NCBI GenBank assembly: GCA_016185465.1
Contig: JACPNO010000037.1
Location: 1-64,000 of the forward strand
DNA: 64,000 nucleotides
Direction: 5' to 3'
Source: Candidatus Solibacter usitatus
GTDB taxonomy: Bacteria > Acidobacteriota > Terriglobia > Bryobacterales > Bryobacteraceae
The translations under genes and the position numbers were made by a program. Of the stretch, positions 62,661 to 64,000 are shown in pieces; positions within the stretch are counted from its first letter, which is position 1; each line of letters starts with the position of its first letter. The notes under the pieces were generated by a model. It had not been told where the DNA came from and ran no database searches. It saw nothing but the letters and a program-made list of their open reading frames with translations.

Positions 62661-62754
62661 GGCTGGCTCTCTAGTTTATAGTCGCACGGCTGGACCTTGA
62701 CACGCATGGCACAGTCGGGGCGGAAGCATCCCTGCTTCCCGAACGAGAATCCCC

Positions 62755-63063
62755 TTGAATTTGCTTGCAATTGCCGTAATCGCGGCTACGTCTGTGTTCG
62801 CCGGCGCCGCGCAGCGCTCCCCGCAGTCACCATTCGAAATCGATAAGCTCAGCGCCGCCGTGCGCCGGAGCGAACCCGCCCATTCGCGCGCCGCCGCCGA
62901 GGAGGCACGCCTTTTGGAAATGCGGATGCAGGACGTCGTACGGGCGTGGAACAGCTTTGCGATGGAGTATGTGGATCGCGGAACTTTCAATCTCCGCAAG
63001 GCGCGGGAAGTCACCAAGGCCTGGCGCAAACTGCAAAGCGAGGCTACGTGGCCGAAGCGGTAG
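62755..63063 (+). CDS. Hypothetical exported protein
   Basis: 102 aa with N-terminal signal-like segment; no family recognised. Confidence 0.45.
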   Translation: MNLLAIAVIAATSVFAGAAQRSPQSPFEIDKLSAAVRRSEPAHSRAAAEEARLLEMRMQDVVRAWNSFAMEYVDRGTFNLRKAREVTKAWRKLQSEATWPKR

Positions 63064-63074
63064 GGGGACGTATA

Positions 63075-64000
63075 ATGCTCCGCAGCATGACCCGAGGGTC
63101 TGGCATTCTCGCCTTTTTCATAATCGCGATCCTGGCAAACTTGGACGGGCAGAAGCCTGATGAACCCACGTTTCGCGCGAAAGTGGATCTGCTCTCTGTT
63201 GCTGTTCGCGTGACCGACTGCAAGGACAATGAAATTCACGGATTAACCGCCGAACGGTTTTCATTGTACGAGAACGGTATTCCGCAGAAGATTTCGGCAT
63301 TCGCCGCGGAAGAAGAGCCGGTCAGCATGGGGATTCTGCTGGATGTGAGCAGCAGCATGGCGGCGACCGGGAAACTCGATCACGCCAAAGACGCGCTATC
63401 CCGCCTGATCGGCGCCATGCGCCCCGAAGATGAAATGTTCTACCTTCGGTTCCATCGCAAGATAGAATAGATCGTCGATTTCACCCGCGACCCGGATCGT
63501 ATTCGCTCGGCGATCGTCAAGACCGGCGCAACGCAGGATGGCACCAGCCTGTATGATGCCGTCGCGAGGGCGCTTTGCTACATGCGGAGCGCGCGCCGCC
63601 ACCGGCGGGTGTTGCTGGTATTAACGGATGGCGCGGACCAGCACAGTCATCGATCCCTGGAGGAATTAATTCCTTTGGTTCAGGCGTCACAGGCGCAGGT
63701 GTTCATCGTCGGCTACATTGGCAAGGGGGAGTATGACTTGTACAAGAGCTCCCGCAATCAGAGGGTCACGCTGGTAACCAGCCAGGAGATCGACAACCCG
63801 GTCACGGTATTCAGGCGGCTGGCCAACGAATCGGGTGCTGAATCCTTCTTCCCCGGCATCGCCGGCCAAGCTTCAGGAGGCGGTCGATGCGGTGGCGCAT
63901 CAACTGCGGACACAATACACGCTGGCTTACTACCCGAAATCCAATCAGCGCGATTTCCGGCGCATCGAAGTGAAAGTAGCGCAGCCGGGCGCGCGAGTAC
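63075..64000 (+). pseudogene. VWFA-related acidobacterial protein with in-frame TAG and a downstream frameshift; runs off the window
   Basis: ...RFHRKIE-TAG-IVDFTRDPDRIRSAIVKTGATQDGTSLYDAV... then a frame change near 63864 to KLQEAVDAVAHQLRTQYTLAYYPKSNQRDFRRIEVKVAQPGARV. Confidence 0.75.

Overview
This 64 kb high-GC window looks chromosomal and is dominated by housekeeping and metabolic genes. The family content (a stand-alone Solibacter-type TIGR03437-like domain protein, VWFA-related proteins of the TIGR03436 type, an ECF sigma factor next to a TolB/TPR/PD40 Ser/Thr kinase) suggests an acidobacterium of the Bryobacterales/Solibacter type. Recognisable blocks are tyrS, two MacB-like permeases, kdgK-like kinase, a histidine kinase/response regulator pair, an SsuABC-like ABC transporter, S24-like peptidase plus mutY, accB-accC-pepP, ligA, gatC-gatA, SOD, rpmH-rnpA-yidD-yidC-jag-mnmE without dnaA beside it, a tldD/pmbA pair, a GH51 arabinofuranosidase, a LarA-like racemase, a sulfite-oxidase-like protein with a CxxCH tail, and two large Ser/Thr kinases. 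I see no CRISPR, transposase, prophage, tRNA or rRNA. The most notable signal is non-coding: at least four families (A-D) of dispersed palindromic repeats. Most lie within about 20 nt of a stop codon, and they fill all four long gaps between convergent genes. One locus nests one family inside another, and one is a 94-bp tandem array. Second, several genes appear broken: a frameshifted DUF362 gene, a probable frameshift in its neighbour, two damaged VWFA genes, and an ECF sigma gene that loses its sigma-4 region at an out-of-frame junction with the adjacent kinase. rnpA and mutY lack a canonical start codon in their conserved frames. All calls are by eye; no database search was run.
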